A stretch of DNA of 64,000 nucleotides from Acidobacteriota bacterium (GCA_030550025.1 JAUQQC010000001.1:248001-312000); one strand, 5' to 3'. Positions 33,871 to 42,969 are shown, counted from the first letter of the stretch. The notes: generated from the sequence alone by a model not told the origin. Made by a program: numbers and translations.

Positions 33871-35928
33871 ATGATCGGAAAGACGCTTGGACACTACAAG
33901 CTCCTGGAGGAGCTGGGACACGGGGGCATGGGGACGGTCTACAAAGCGCGCGATCTGGCGTTGGATCGGATCGTCGTCGTGAAAGTCCTCTCGCCCGATC
34001 TCATGGCGGATGCGGAAGCCCGACGTCGCTTCTGGCGGGAAGCGCGATTGGCTTCGGCCCTGGATCACCCCAACATCTGCACGATCTATGGGATCGAGGA
34101 AGCCGAGGGGTATTCGTTCATCGTGATGCAATATATCGAGGGGAAGACGTTGAAGAAATTGATTGGCGGGCGTCCCCTCCGGTTGGAGGGCTTGCTCTCC
34201 ATCGCGTTACAAGCCGCGGACGCGTTGGCGACAGCTCATGCGCAAGGGGTCATCCACCGCGACATCAAGTCGGCCAACATTATGGTGACCGAACGCGGAC
34301 AGGTCAAAATCCTCGACTTCGGGTTGGCGAAACTCATCGAACGATCTCGTGGAGTGGAGGCGACGGCCGAGTTGACGCAGGTGGGAGCGACGCTTGGGAC
34401 GCCCTCGTACATGTCGCCGGAACAGGCGCGGGGCGAGCGCGTGGATCATCGGAGCGACATCTTCTCCTTTGGCGTCGTGCTCTACGAGATGGCTACTGGA
34501 CGTGTGCCGTTCAAGGGAGAGAGTCGCGTGGAGACCATGCATGCCGTCATTCACGAACGGGCTCGATCGGTGCGCGAGCTGAACCCTCGGATCCCTCCTT
34601 CTTTGGCGGCGATCATCGAGCGAGCCATTGAGAAGGATCCGAATGACCGGTATCAAACGATGGCGGATCTGCTCGCAGATCTCCGGTCGGTAGCCGTCGA
34701 AGCGGGACTTGTGGCGCGCGTGCCGGATGGTGTGCTGGCGCCATATGTCCCTGCCGGTCAGCTCACGCGCCTTCGGGCGTGGTGGCAAAGACTTCGATGG
34801 TTCACCGAGCGAGGACGCCGCGAGCGTACCTCCCCGAGCGATGCGCGCGCGTCCGCGAGCGTGGAATTCTCGCTCATCCAAGGGCCGCGGCGCGCATTGG
34901 CCATCCTTCCGTTCCGCAATCTGAGCGGTCATCCTGAGGATGAGGTCTATAGCCGCTCCCTGGCGGAGCATTTGACGACCGAACTGGCGAAGTTCAAGAC
35001 GGTGACCGTTCGCTCGGCGAGCCTCCTTGGGGGAGAGGGAGATCGTCTCGAAGACCCGCGTCGGATCGGACGGCGGTTGCAGGTCGATGCGGTGCTCACG
35101 GGCGCCGTCTTCCGGTCGGGAGAGCGCGTGCGCGTGACCGCGCAACTGCTGGATGCGCGAAGCGGCGACATCCTCTGGAGCGAGAAGATCGACTCTCAGG
35201 TCGAGGATGCCCTCGCGCTTCAGGATCGCATCTCGCAGAAGGTGATCGAGGGGTTGACGGCGGGGGCGGCGCCGGTCAATCCGTTGGAATTGGTGCGCGA
35301 TGAAGACGAGGCCGTTCGGACCGATGCCGTGCGCATGCTCGCGTTCTCGCGCGATCCGCGGGCGATCCCGGTGCTTGTGGAAATGTTGGCGGATCCCAGC
35401 CTCGCGGTCAAGGCGGCCGCCCTGGAGGCGCTTGTGCGAAAGGGAAGCGCGGCCGTCGGGCCGACGATCGAGCGTTTGACGGAGGCGCTGGATGCTGGGG
35501 ATGTCGTGACGGCGCGCTTCGCGGCGAAAGCGCTCGGATTGATCGGCGATGCGACGGTCGCCCCGGTGCTCCGCGAATTGTTGGCCAGTGAGGATCGGTT
35601 TGTCGTCGCCGAGATCGCGCTGGCCCTTGGCCGGCTGCGGGATCACGAGGCGGTGCCTCGGCTTCTGGAGATGCTCGCGATCGAGGACCGGAATGTGCGC
35701 TTCGCCATCGTCTCCGCGCTAGGGCAGATCGCCGATCTTCGGGCGCGCGCAGTACTGGAGGACTGTTTGCGAGATGACGATGAGGGCGTGCGGGCGCAAG
35801 CACGATGGGCGCTTGCGCGCCTTCGGCGAGCGTCTGGCGCATGGGAGAATCCTCCCTGTTCTCGCGGCGAGGGTGAGGTGCGGTCGGCCAAGGATCGGGA
35901 TCGCGTGGGGCCTTCACCCGTGCCGTGA
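33871..35928 (+). CDS. Ser/Thr protein kinase with TolB-like domain and HEAT repeats
   Basis: A 685-residue protein. Residues about 9-275 are a Hanks-type kinase: G-H-G-G-M-G glycine loop, V-V-K-V Lys, H-R-D-I-K-S-A-N catalytic loop, D-F-G and S-P-E-Q-A-R. After a basic linker, residues about 340-465 match the TolB/FlgO-like domain (L-A-I-L-P-F-R-N-L-S). HEAT or PBS-lyase-like repeats run from about 480 to 655. No clear membrane helix is seen between kinase and TolB-like part. It diverges from the glycan operon. I choose ATG 33871 (M-I-G-K-T-L-G-H-Y-K); ATG 33850 adds seven residues. Confidence 0.9.
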   Translation: MIGKTLGHYKLLEELGHGGMGTVYKARDLALDRIVVVKVLSPDLMADAEARRRFWREARLASALDHPNICTIYGIEEAEGYSFIVMQYIEGKTLKKLIGGRPLRLEGLLSIALQAADALATAHAQGVIHRDIKSANIMVTERGQVKILDFGLAKLIERSRGVEATAELTQVGATLGTPSYMSPEQARGERVDHRSDIFSFGVVLYEMATGRVPFKGESRVETMHAVIHERARSVRELNPRIPPSLAAIIERAIEKDPNDRYQTMADLLADLRSVAVEAGLVARVPDGVLAPYVPAGQLTRLRAWWQRLRWFTERGRRERTSPSDARASASVEFSLIQGPRRALAILPFRNLSGHPEDEVYSRSLAEHLTTELAKFKTVTVRSASLLGGEGDRLEDPRRIGRRLQVDAVLTGAVFRSGERVRVTAQLLDARSGDILWSEKIDSQVEDALALQDRISQKVIEGLTAGAAPVNPLELVRDEDEAVRTDAVRMLAFSRDPRAIPVLVEMLADPSLAVKAAALEALVRKGSAAVGPTIERLTEALDAGDVVTARFAAKALGLIGDATVAPVLRELLASEDRFVVAEIALALGRLRDHEAVPRLLEMLAIEDRNVRFAIVSALGQIADLRARAVLEDCLRDDDEGVRAQARWALARLRRASGAWENPPCSRGEGEVRSAKDRDRVGPSPVP

Positions 35929-35966
35929 GAACGGAGCGTTGTGCCGCTGGACGACCGCGATCATCT

Positions 35967-36950
35967 ATGAGGGATTTCGAATCGCCGCTCTTCATCGGCG
36001 TGGACATCGGCCGGACGATTCGCGCCGCGCTCGTGGATGAGACCGGGCGCGTTTGGCTGCAGAGTCGCGTCTTGGCCGAACGGCGCGATCCGCGCGCATT
36101 CCTCCGGCAAGTGATCGCCGTGCTGTGCGCGCTGCGCGATTCCGAGACAGCGCGAGGGCGCGTCGCCGCCATCGGGATCGGATGGCCAGGATTGGTCGGT
36201 CGGCAGACGCCACGGATCGCGCTGGCTTCACACCTGGTAGACGTGACCGAGTGTGACGTCTACGGAGAGATTCACGAAGCGCTCGGGGTGCCGCTCGTCT
36301 TCGAGAACGAAGCGAATGCGGCGGCCTATGGCGAATGGGCATGTGGGGCTGCTCGGGGGCTTCAGGACGTGTTCTACGTGACGATCGGGACGGGCATCGG
36401 CGCCGCGCTCATCCTGGGCGGACGTTTGCAACACGGTGCGCATGGGTTCGCCGGAGAATTCGGGCATGTGAAGGTCGAGTGGGGGGGGATCGAATGCGGC
36501 TGCGGCGGGCGCGGCTGCTTGGAGACGCTCGCCTCCGGCCCCAACATCGTGCGGCGCGTGCGCGAGCGGCTCTTCTCCGATCCCACGTTCTCGCTCTCCC
36601 CTCTGGCCGTGCAAATGGAGGGCACGCTGACTGTCCCTCAGATCGTTCAAGCCGCACTGGATGGGGATGAGTTGGCGCGCGCCGTGCTTCGAGAGACGGG
36701 GCGATATTTCGGCCTGGCCATCGCCAACGTCCTGAATCTGCTCGACGTCGAGATGGTCTGTTTGGGGGGGCCGGTCATGTTGGCTGGTGAGATCTTGCTC
36801 GACGCTGTCCGAAAGGAAGCGCGAAGGCATACCCTACGCGTGATCTTCGAGGGATGTCGTTTCACGATCGGGGCGCTTGGACAGGACGCGGGCATCATCG
36901 GTGCGGCCTTGCTCGCTCGCGATGCCGTCGCCGCGATGGCCGGCCCATGA
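35967..36950 (+). CDS. ROK-family sugar kinase or regulator
   Basis: A 327-residue ROK protein without an N-terminal DNA-binding domain, so most likely a sugar kinase (glucokinase or N-acetylhexosamine kinase type). The phosphate loop reads G-V-D-I-G-R-T (Arg where G-G-T is usual). E-N-E-A-N-A-A-A-Y-G-E, G-T-G-I-G-A-A and the zinc-type motif I-E-C-G-C-G-G-R-G-C-L-E are intact. A GTG at 35925 overlapping the kinase stop is an alternative start. The genes after it act on amino compounds, so its substrate may be an amino sugar, but that is a guess. Confidence 0.85.
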   Translation: MRDFESPLFIGVDIGRTIRAALVDETGRVWLQSRVLAERRDPRAFLRQVIAVLCALRDSETARGRVAAIGIGWPGLVGRQTPRIALASHLVDVTECDVYGEIHEALGVPLVFENEANAAAYGEWACGAARGLQDVFYVTIGTGIGAALILGGRLQHGAHGFAGEFGHVKVEWGGIECGCGGRGCLETLASGPNIVRRVRERLFSDPTFSLSPLAVQMEGTLTVPQIVQAALDGDELARAVLRETGRYFGLAIANVLNLLDVEMVCLGGPVMLAGEILLDAVRKEARRHTLRVIFEGCRFTIGALGQDAGIIGAALLARDAVAAMAGP

Positions 36951-37025
36951 ACGCTCTTGGTGCGGAGATCATTCTGGTGATGCCTGCGCTCTCATGCGCG
37001 AGAACGATCACGAAAGGAGGAACAT

Positions 37026-38018
37026 ATGCCGCTACGCATCATTCAATATGGCGTCGGACCGATCGGAAGCGCCATTGTGCGCGTGCTCTTGGAACGGACG
37101 GGCGCGACGATCATCGGCGCTATTGACATCGCCGCCGATAAAGTCGGGCGCGATCTCGGCGAAGTCGTCGGCGCATCTCCGCTCGGCGTCCTCGTGTCGG
37201 ATCGCGCCGATGAGGTCCTCGCGCGAAAGGCCGACGTCGTCGTCCATTCCACGTCTTCATATTTCGAGCAAGTCTTCGACCAATTGCTCGCTTGTGTGCG
37301 AGCGGGGGCGCATGTCGTCTCGACGTGCGAGGAACTGGCCTATCCGTTCCGCAAGTATCCCGAACTGGCCCGTCGTTTGGACGAGGAGGCAAAAGCCGCC
37401 GGAGTCGCCGTGTTGGGGACCGGCGTGAATCCGGGCTTCGTAATGGACAAATTGGTGCTCACGCTGGCGACCGTATGCCAGCGCATCGAGCGCGTCTTCG
37501 TTCGGCGCGTAGTAGACGCCTCGCAACGTCGGCTCCCCTTGCAGCGGAAGATCGGCGCCGGGATGACGGTCGAAGAATTCCGCGAGGCCGTGGAGGCAGG
37601 GCGCATCCGCCACGTCGGCCTTCCGGAATCGGTCGCGCTGATCGCCGACGGATTGGGCCTGGAGGTGGAGACGATCTCGGAGACGATCGAGCCGATCCTC
37701 GCCGAAGCGGATGTGCGGACCGAATACCTCCACGTGCGAGCGGGGCAGGTCGCGGGCGTGCGGCAGATCGGTCGTGGGCTCGCGGGCGATCAAGAGCGCA
37801 TTCGTCTCGATCTGCAAATGTACGTGGGCGCTAAAGAGCCCATGGATGAGATTCGCTTCTTCGGGACGCCGGATCTCTGCGCGCGAATCCCAGGAGGGAC
37901 ACATGGGGATCTGGCGACGGCCGCCGTCGTCGTCAATTCGATCCCGCTGCTGGTGCAAGCGCCGCCCGGATTGCGAACGGTCGTGGATCTCCCGGTGCGA
38001 TTCGCGGCGACCTTCTGA
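37026..38018 (+). CDS. DapB-fold dehydrogenase, 2,4-diaminopentanoate dehydrogenase-like
   Basis: A 330-residue NAD(P)-dependent oxidoreductase. The N-terminal Rossmann motif is Y-G-V-G-P-I-G. H-S-T-S-S-Y-F and G-T-G-V-N-P-G-F follow, and the C-terminal half resembles 2,4-diaminopentanoate dehydrogenase (ornithine degradation, Ord) more than DapB. GAAAGGAGGAACAT gives a strong start. The next gene is a D-amino acid transaminase, so a pathway for unusual or D-configured amino acids is plausible. The natural substrate is unknown. Confidence 0.85.
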   Translation: MPLRIIQYGVGPIGSAIVRVLLERTGATIIGAIDIAADKVGRDLGEVVGASPLGVLVSDRADEVLARKADVVVHSTSSYFEQVFDQLLACVRAGAHVVSTCEELAYPFRKYPELARRLDEEAKAAGVAVLGTGVNPGFVMDKLVLTLATVCQRIERVFVRRVVDASQRRLPLQRKIGAGMTVEEFREAVEAGRIRHVGLPESVALIADGLGLEVETISETIEPILAEADVRTEYLHVRAGQVAGVRQIGRGLAGDQERIRLDLQMYVGAKEPMDEIRFFGTPDLCARIPGGTHGDLATAAVVVNSIPLLVQAPPGLRTVVDLPVRFAATF

Positions 38019-38054
38019 AGTCGGAGGGGCGCCATGCGCGAGAAGGAGGAGAGT

Positions 38055-38909
38055 ATGTCGGAAGGATTGGTATGGCTCAACGGAGAGCTTCTGGATTTCG
38101 CCTCGGCGAAGGTTTCCGTCGAGGACCGGGGCTTTCAATTCGGCGATGGGGTCTACGAGGTCGTGCGCGTCTATCAGGGGAAGCCCTTCGCTTTGATGGA
38201 GCATCTGCAACGATTGCAGCGCAGCGCGAGGGAGATCGAATTGCCATTGCCGCTCTCGCTCGCAGAGTTGGCCGCGGCGGCCGAGAACCTCATCGCGCGC
38301 GCTGGGATCGCTGAAGCCGAGCTCTATCTTCAGCTCACGCGGGGGGTAGCGCGCCGCAACCACCTCTTCCCGCCGGACACGCCTCCGACGCTCGTGATGA
38401 CCGTGCGGCATGTGCGGCTCATCCCGCCGGAACTGCGCGAGCGTGGGATTCGCGTCCTCACGGTGCCGGACGAGCGCTGGGCGCGTTGCGACATCAAGTC
38501 CATCTGTTTGCTCCCGAACGTCCTGGCGAAGGAACGGGCCCATCGCGCAGGAGCGTTCGAGGCGCTCTTCGTGCGCGACGGGTTGGTCATGGAAGGGACA
38601 AGCAGTAATGTCTTCGCTTGGACGGGGGAGGAGCTGGTGACGCCGATCGCCGACCATCGTATCCTCTCCGGCATCACGCGAGGCTTCGTCCTACAGTTGG
38701 CCCGGCAGCACGGCTACCGCACCGCGGAACGCGATCTTCCGCTGGCGGAACTCCGATCGGCACGCGAGGTGATCATCGCCGGCACGGTCACCGAGCTTCT
38801 GGCCGTCATCGCGATTGATGAGGAGCCGGTGGGGGAGGGGAAGCCCGGCCCTCTCTTCCGGCAGCTCTATGCGGCTTACCGACAGATGATCGCCGAGCGC
38901 GTGCGCTGA
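38055..38909 (+). CDS. dat: D-amino acid transaminase (class IV aminotransferase)
   Basis: A 284-residue fold-type IV PLP enzyme. E-D-R-G-F-Q-F-G-D-G-V-Y-E is the class IV N-terminal signature. The PLP Lys lies in C-D-I-K-S, and L-L-P-N-V-L-A-K, then E-G-T-S-S-N-V-F, are typical of D-alanine transaminase more than of IlvE. It would make D-Glu or D-Ala for peptidoglycan, or recycle D-amino acids. GAAGGAGGAGAGT precedes the ATG at 38055; an ATG at 38034 lies upstream but without a site. Confidence 0.88.
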   Translation: MSEGLVWLNGELLDFASAKVSVEDRGFQFGDGVYEVVRVYQGKPFALMEHLQRLQRSAREIELPLPLSLAELAAAAENLIARAGIAEAELYLQLTRGVARRNHLFPPDTPPTLVMTVRHVRLIPPELRERGIRVLTVPDERWARCDIKSICLLPNVLAKERAHRAGAFEALFVRDGLVMEGTSSNVFAWTGEELVTPIADHRILSGITRGFVLQLARQHGYRTAERDLPLAELRSAREVIIAGTVTELLAVIAIDEEPVGEGKPGPLFRQLYAAYRQMIAERVR

Positions 38910-38999
38910 AGAGCGCGATCGCATCTGATTCGGATTGTCCGGCCGCCCTTCGATGATGGGGAAGCCTTGTGGGGGTGACCCTTCTCGGCGGCGGAACGC

Positions 39000-40145
39000 T
39001 CACTCGGCGTGAATCGGCTTCTGGCGTTCGCGCAGGAACGTCCCCGCCCGACGATTCTTCACGGCCAGGACTTCACTCACAATTGAGATGGCGATTTGCT
39101 CCGGGCCTTCGGCGCCAATGTCCAGCCCCACCGGAGCATAGAGCTTCTGCACCTCTTCCGGACGCAACTCGATCCCTTGCTCGCGCAGGTTTCGCAAGAG
39201 TAGCTCGCGCCGTTCCTTTGGGCCCAGCAGGCCGATGTACCCCACCGGACTCTTGAGCAACCACGCCAGCAACTTCGCGTCCACATGGAAGTTGTGCGTG
39301 AGTAGGACGACAAACGTTCCCGGCGTGAACGTGAGATGCTCCGGCGCCTCCTCCGGAGGAGCCAAGATCAAGCGATCCGCCCAGGGGAAGCGGTCCGACG
39401 TGACGAACTTCGGCCGATGGTCCACGACCGTGACGCGAAAGCCCGCCTCTTTCGCGAGTCGAACCAGCGGGACAGCATCAGCCCCAGCTCCGAAGACGAC
39501 GATCGGTGGAGGGGGAAGGAAGCAATCAACGAAGACGCGCACGGCTTCGGTCCATGAAGCGTGTTCGCCGCCAAGCTGCGCGGGATCATAGATCAATGTC
39601 TTCGACCGCCCTGAGGCCAGGAGGGCGCGGGCATCGCGCTCGACCGCGTCATCGAGCGCCACATCGCCGAGCGTCCCCAAGGGCGACCCTTCAACCGGAA
39701 TCAGGCGTTTCGCCCCCAGCTTCAGCCCGGAGTTCTCCGGAGCACCGACGAGCGTCGCCAGCGCGACCGCGCGCTCGTGCTCGAGCATCTGCCGCGCGCG
39801 CTCCAGATACGGTTGCACGAGCGGGAGCGGCTCGATGAGCACGTCAATCTTACCGTTGCACCCCATCCCAAAGCCCCATATCAGTTCATCCTCGCTTGTG
39901 AGGTCATACCGCCTGAGGACGGGTTCCCCACGCTCAAGCACGTGGCGCGTCCATTCCAGGACATCGCCTTCCAGACAGCCGGCGCTGATGCTGCCGATCA
40001 GCTCTCCCTTTGGGGTGAGCAGAAGCTTCGCTCCCTCCCGCCGATAGGCTGATCCTTCCACGTGAACGACCGTCGCGAGGGCTGCTGGCTCTCCGGCCGT
40101 ACGCCCTTCCTCCAAGGCGTGCAAAATATCGCGCAGTTCCTTCAT
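39000..40145 (-). CDS. XdhC/CoxI-family molybdenum-cofactor maturation protein
   Basis: A 381-residue two-domain XdhC/CoxI protein. The N-terminal domain has A-T-V-V-H-V-E-G-S-A-Y-R-R-E-G-A and a G-C-N-G-K-I-D-V-L segment. The C-terminal Rossmann domain has F-G-A-G-A-D-A and H-N-F-H-V-D. XdhC binds molybdenum cofactor and helps its sulfuration and insertion into xanthine-dehydrogenase-type enzymes. The molybdenum hydroxylase operon lies 2.3 kb away on the opposite strand and is its obvious client. Confidence 0.92.
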   Translation of the reverse strand: MKELRDILHALEEGRTAGEPAALATVVHVEGSAYRREGAKLLLTPKGELIGSISAGCLEGDVLEWTRHVLERGEPVLRRYDLTSEDELIWGFGMGCNGKIDVLIEPLPLVQPYLERARQMLEHERAVALATLVGAPENSGLKLGAKRLIPVEGSPLGTLGDVALDDAVERDARALLASGRSKTLIYDPAQLGGEHASWTEAVRVFVDCFLPPPPIVVFGAGADAVPLVRLAKEAGFRVTVVDHRPKFVTSDRFPWADRLILAPPEEAPEHLTFTPGTFVVLLTHNFHVDAKLLAWLLKSPVGYIGLLGPKERRELLLRNLREQGIELRPEEVQKLYAPVGLDIGAEGPEQIAISIVSEVLAVKNRRAGTFLRERQKPIHAE

Positions 40146-40260
40146 AGGCGCCTCTCAACCCCGCTCTCTCGCGCGGAGGTCCATTGTAAATTGTGCTCAT
40201 CGCCGGAGCAAGATGCGATTCGGTCGAGCCGCCCTCACCACAGGACCCAGCGGGAAGCCC

Positions 40261-41517
40261 TCACTTGGACCGCGCGCGATTCCACTCGTAAAGCGTCATG
40301 AGGCCCGTAAGGGTCAGAAGCCCTATCCCGAGCGCGCGGTAAAGCACAGGCAACGTCAACGCTGCCGCGAGGCGTCCCAAGCCGATCACCGCGATCGCTT
40401 GCGTGGCGAACAGCAGCGACCACGCGAGACCACCCGTGCGGCCTCGAAGGTGTGTCGGAGTTCGTTCTTGAACGAGCGTTTGGGCCGGGACGAGCAACGC
40501 CGCAGCCGCCATTCCCATCAGAAGCGCGCCGATGAGGACTTCGATTACGCGGGTGAGCGCGGTCATTCCGATCAATCCGATCCCGATCATGGCGGCGCTC
40601 GCCCGAATGAGCGCCAGGCGTGGGACGGCCTGTGCGTATCGGCCCACGAGCCAAAAGCCGATTACGGCACCTAGGCCCAGCGCCGAAAGGAGCAGGCCGA
40701 AGTCACGCGGCCCAGCGCGCAGGACGTCGCGCACATAGATGACGCCGAACACATTGACGGCGTTCGCGATCACGATCATCGCCATCGCGAGGCTCATCAC
40801 CGAAAGGAGCGTTCGATCGCGCACGAACCTGTCCAGGGCGTGATGCAGATCGCGCCACAAGGAGTGAGATCGGCGTGCCGCCGACGCCTCCAGACTCGGC
40901 GGGAGGCGGGATAGGCAGAGGGCTGAGAGAACAAAGCTCGCACCGTTCAGGGCGAAACAAAAGCGCTCTCCAAAACGCGCGATCACAGAACCGGCCAGGA
41001 GTGGAGCGATGATGCCGTTCATCTGCTGCGTCTGAGCGCTGAGGGCGTTAGCGGTTACGAGCTCTTCGCGTTTCACCATGGCGGGGAGCAACGTCAATTG
41101 CGCGGAGAGGAAGAAACACGTGGCGCATCCGGTCAGCAGGAAGATCGGATAGAGGAGATCTGGCTCCCACACGAACCAGAGAAGAAACATCGCGCTCGCT
41201 CGAAAGCCATCGGCGGCGATCATCACCCTTTGCGGATTGGTGCGATCCACAATGGCTCCGGCGAGCGGGAAGATCAAGGCCAAGGCGAGGAAAAAAAGAG
41301 CTGCCATCCCCCCGAGCTCTCCCATTGAGAGCTTGAAGCGGAACCCACCGAAACTCACGAGGGCGAACATCGCCAACCAGCTTCCCAATCCGCTCACGGT
41401 TTGTGCCAACCAGAGAGTTCGGAAATGGCGATTGCGTAAGACATCCCGGATGGGCTTTCGCTTGCTCACCGCAGGCCGCTCTGGAGCAACCCATTGAGGA
41501 GGTCTTGTGCTGTCCAT
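40261..41517 (-). CDS. MFS exporter (EntS-like)
   Basis: A 418-residue major facilitator protein with about twelve transmembrane helices. It has the MFS loop motif A-G-A-I-V-D-R-T-N-P-Q-R between helices 2 and 3 and a short charged N-terminus. It resembles the MFS_3 group of small-molecule exporters (EntS-like). ATG at 41517 is preceded by a tRNA-Gln gene, so an upstream in-frame extension is impossible. Cargo unknown; the nearby molybdenum enzyme operon does not by itself define it. Confidence 0.87.
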   Translation of the reverse strand: MDSTRPPQWVAPERPAVSKRKPIRDVLRNRHFRTLWLAQTVSGLGSWLAMFALVSFGGFRFKLSMGELGGMAALFFLALALIFPLAGAIVDRTNPQRVMIAADGFRASAMFLLWFVWEPDLLYPIFLLTGCATCFFLSAQLTLLPAMVKREELVTANALSAQTQQMNGIIAPLLAGSVIARFGERFCFALNGASFVLSALCLSRLPPSLEASAARRSHSLWRDLHHALDRFVRDRTLLSVMSLAMAMIVIANAVNVFGVIYVRDVLRAGPRDFGLLLSALGLGAVIGFWLVGRYAQAVPRLALIRASAAMIGIGLIGMTALTRVIEVLIGALLMGMAAAALLVPAQTLVQERTPTHLRGRTGGLAWSLLFATQAIAVIGLGRLAAALTLPVLYRALGIGLLTLTGLMTLYEWNRARSK

Positions 41518-41542
41518 CGTCAAGAGCCGGTAATGAAAATGG

Positions 41543-41614
41543 CTGGGAGCCAGGGATTCGAACCCCGATTCGCGGATCCAGAGTCCGCTGTCCTGCCTGT
41601 TGGACGAGCTCCCA
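41543..41614 (-). tRNA. tRNA-Gln (CTG)
   Basis: On the minus strand the 7-bp acceptor TGGGAGC/GCTCCCA is perfect. The D-arm, a 5-bp anticodon stem GCGGA/TCCGC with loop CTCTGGA (anticodon CTG), and the T-arm with TTCGAAT are all present. CCA is not encoded. Confidence 0.95.
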
Positions 41615-41628
41615 GCTTCGAGTTTTTC

Positions 41629-41658
41629 ACTATAGCGAGGGTCCGGCGAGGTTGTCAA
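41629..41658 (-). promoter_or_regulatory. Promoter of tRNA-Gln
   Basis: Minus strand TTGACA (41653-41658), an 18-nt spacer, TATAGT (41629-41634). The mature tRNA starts about 15 nt downstream of the -10 box. Confidence 0.8.
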
Positions 41659-41746
41659 GAACCACTTCCCGCGCACCAGGGGGCATGAGGTTCTCTGTCA
41701 TATGGTGAGCGTTCCCGACCGACAGGGCTATTCCCTCCCCCGCCCA

Positions 41747-41775
41747 TTGACGATCCACGGGACGTCGGATAAACT
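41747..41775 (+). promoter_or_regulatory. Promoter of the TetR/molybdenum hydroxylase operon
   Basis: TTGACG (41747-41752), a 17-nt spacer and TAAACT (41770-41775). The ribosome-binding site GGAGGA starts at about 41793. It would transcribe the regulator and, by overlap, the whole operon. Confidence 0.7.
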
Positions 41776-41807
41776 CTCACCGACCTTCTGACCGGAGGAT
41801 TGAAAAA

Positions 41808-42485
41808 TTGAACAAACGGTCAAAATCCCTCAGGAGGAGGGATCGAGTCGAGCGGACGCGGCTCGAGATCCTGCGATGCGCCGCCGAGGCATTTCGGCGA
41901 AACGGCTTCTCGGCGACGACGATGGATGAAATCGCACGGCGGCTGCACATGACGAAGGGGAATCTCTACTACTACTTCAAGAGCAAGGAGGAGATCCTTT
42001 ATTTCTGCCAAGATTATTCGCTCGATCTGTTGCTCGCGCGATTGGAGGAGGTGCGCAGCAGTGGCGCGCCTCCCAATGAGCAGTTGCATCGGTTGATCCG
42101 GGAGCAAGTGAGCATCATCCTCGATGAGCTGAAGGCCTCGGCCATGCACACCGATTTCCAGATGCTCTCTCGACGTCGACTGGCGAAGATCATTCAGAAG
42201 CGCGATCGGTACGAGCGCGGGCTTCGGGAGATCATTCGAGAGGGGATGGAACGAGGGGTCTTTCGGAAAGGGGATCCGAAGCTGCTTGGCTTCGCGATCC
42301 TCGGAGCGATCAACTGGACGGTTCGGTGGTTCTCCCCGCAGGGGCCGCTGTCGGCGCAAGAGATTGGCGAAGCATTCGCCGATTACCTGGTCCGAGGTTT
42401 ACGGGCAGACCAGGCTGATCCCGAAACGATGGAGTCGCGGGAGGGAGAGGCTCATGGATGTGCGTCTCCTCACACTGAACGTTAA
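41808..42485 (+). CDS. TetR/AcrR-family transcriptional regulator
   Basis: A 225-residue TetR regulator. The DNA-binding helix-turn-helix lies at about residues 17-65: R-T-R-L-E-I-L-R-C-A-A-E-A-F, then G-F-S-A-T-T-M-D-E-I-A, then G-N-L-Y-Y-Y-F-K-S-K-E-E. The ligand-binding part resembles FadR/PaaR-type regulators that sense acyl-CoA, which would suit a 4-hydroxybenzoyl-CoA-reductase-like operon, but that is inference. The start is a TTG, 8 nt after GGAGGA. Its end overlaps the small subunit gene by 32 nt, so it is first in the operon and may autoregulate. Confidence 0.88.
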   Translation: MNKRSKSLRRRDRVERTRLEILRCAAEAFRRNGFSATTMDEIARRLHMTKGNLYYYFKSKEEILYFCQDYSLDLLLARLEEVRSSGAPPNEQLHRLIREQVSIILDELKASAMHTDFQMLSRRRLAKIIQKRDRYERGLREIIREGMERGVFRKGDPKLLGFAILGAINWTVRWFSPQGPLSAQEIGEAFADYLVRGLRADQADPETMESREGEAHGCASPHTER

Positions 42486-42957
42486 CGGCGAGCAACATAC
42501 GCTCGCTGTGCCCGTATGTAAGACGTTGCTCGAGGTCCTGCGCGAGGACCTGCATTTGACGGGGACGAAGCACGGGTGCGAGCTTGGGGAATGCGGCGCG
42601 TGCACGGTTCTCGTGGATGGGGAGCCCATTTTATCCTGCTTGGCGCTTCCCATTGAGCTTGAGGGCCGTGAGATCCTCACGATCGAAGGGCTCATGGAGG
42701 GCGGGCGTCCGCATCCGTTGCAGATCGCCTTCGCCGAAATGGGGGCCGTGCAGTGTGGGTATTGTACGCCAGGCGTCGTGCTCTCGGCTAAGGCCCTGCT
42801 GGATCGGAATCCCATGCCGACGCGGCAGGAGATCGCAGAGGCGCTCTCGGGGAACCTCTGCCGCTGTACGGGATACATCCAGATTCTGGATGCCGTGGAG
42901 CGAGCTGTGGCGTGGGTACGAGAGAGGCGTTTGATTTTGGAGGAAGGGCGATCGTAA
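42454..42957 (+). CDS. Molybdenum hydroxylase, [2Fe-2S] small subunit
   Basis: A 167-residue small subunit with two [2Fe-2S] clusters. The plant-ferredoxin-type cluster has C-E-L-G-E-C-G-A-C and a later Cys in S-C-L-A-L. The helical domain has Q-C-G-Y-C-T-P-G and C-R-C-T-G-Y. It passes electrons between the molybdenum and FAD subunits. GAGGGAGAGG precedes ATG 42454. Length and motifs match CoxS, HcrC and XdhC-type small subunits. Confidence 0.95.
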   Translation: MDVRLLTLNVNGEQHTLAVPVCKTLLEVLREDLHLTGTKHGCELGECGACTVLVDGEPILSCLALPIELEGREILTIEGLMEGGRPHPLQIAFAEMGAVQCGYCTPGVVLSAKALLDRNPMPTRQEIAEALSGNLCRCTGYIQILDAVERAVAWVRERRLILEEGRS

Positions 42958-42969
42958 GGAGGAGCGGCG

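Noticed and set aside
41494-41688. A 64-codon frame with Q-G-F-E-P-R
   Set aside because: It is the antisense of tRNA-Gln.
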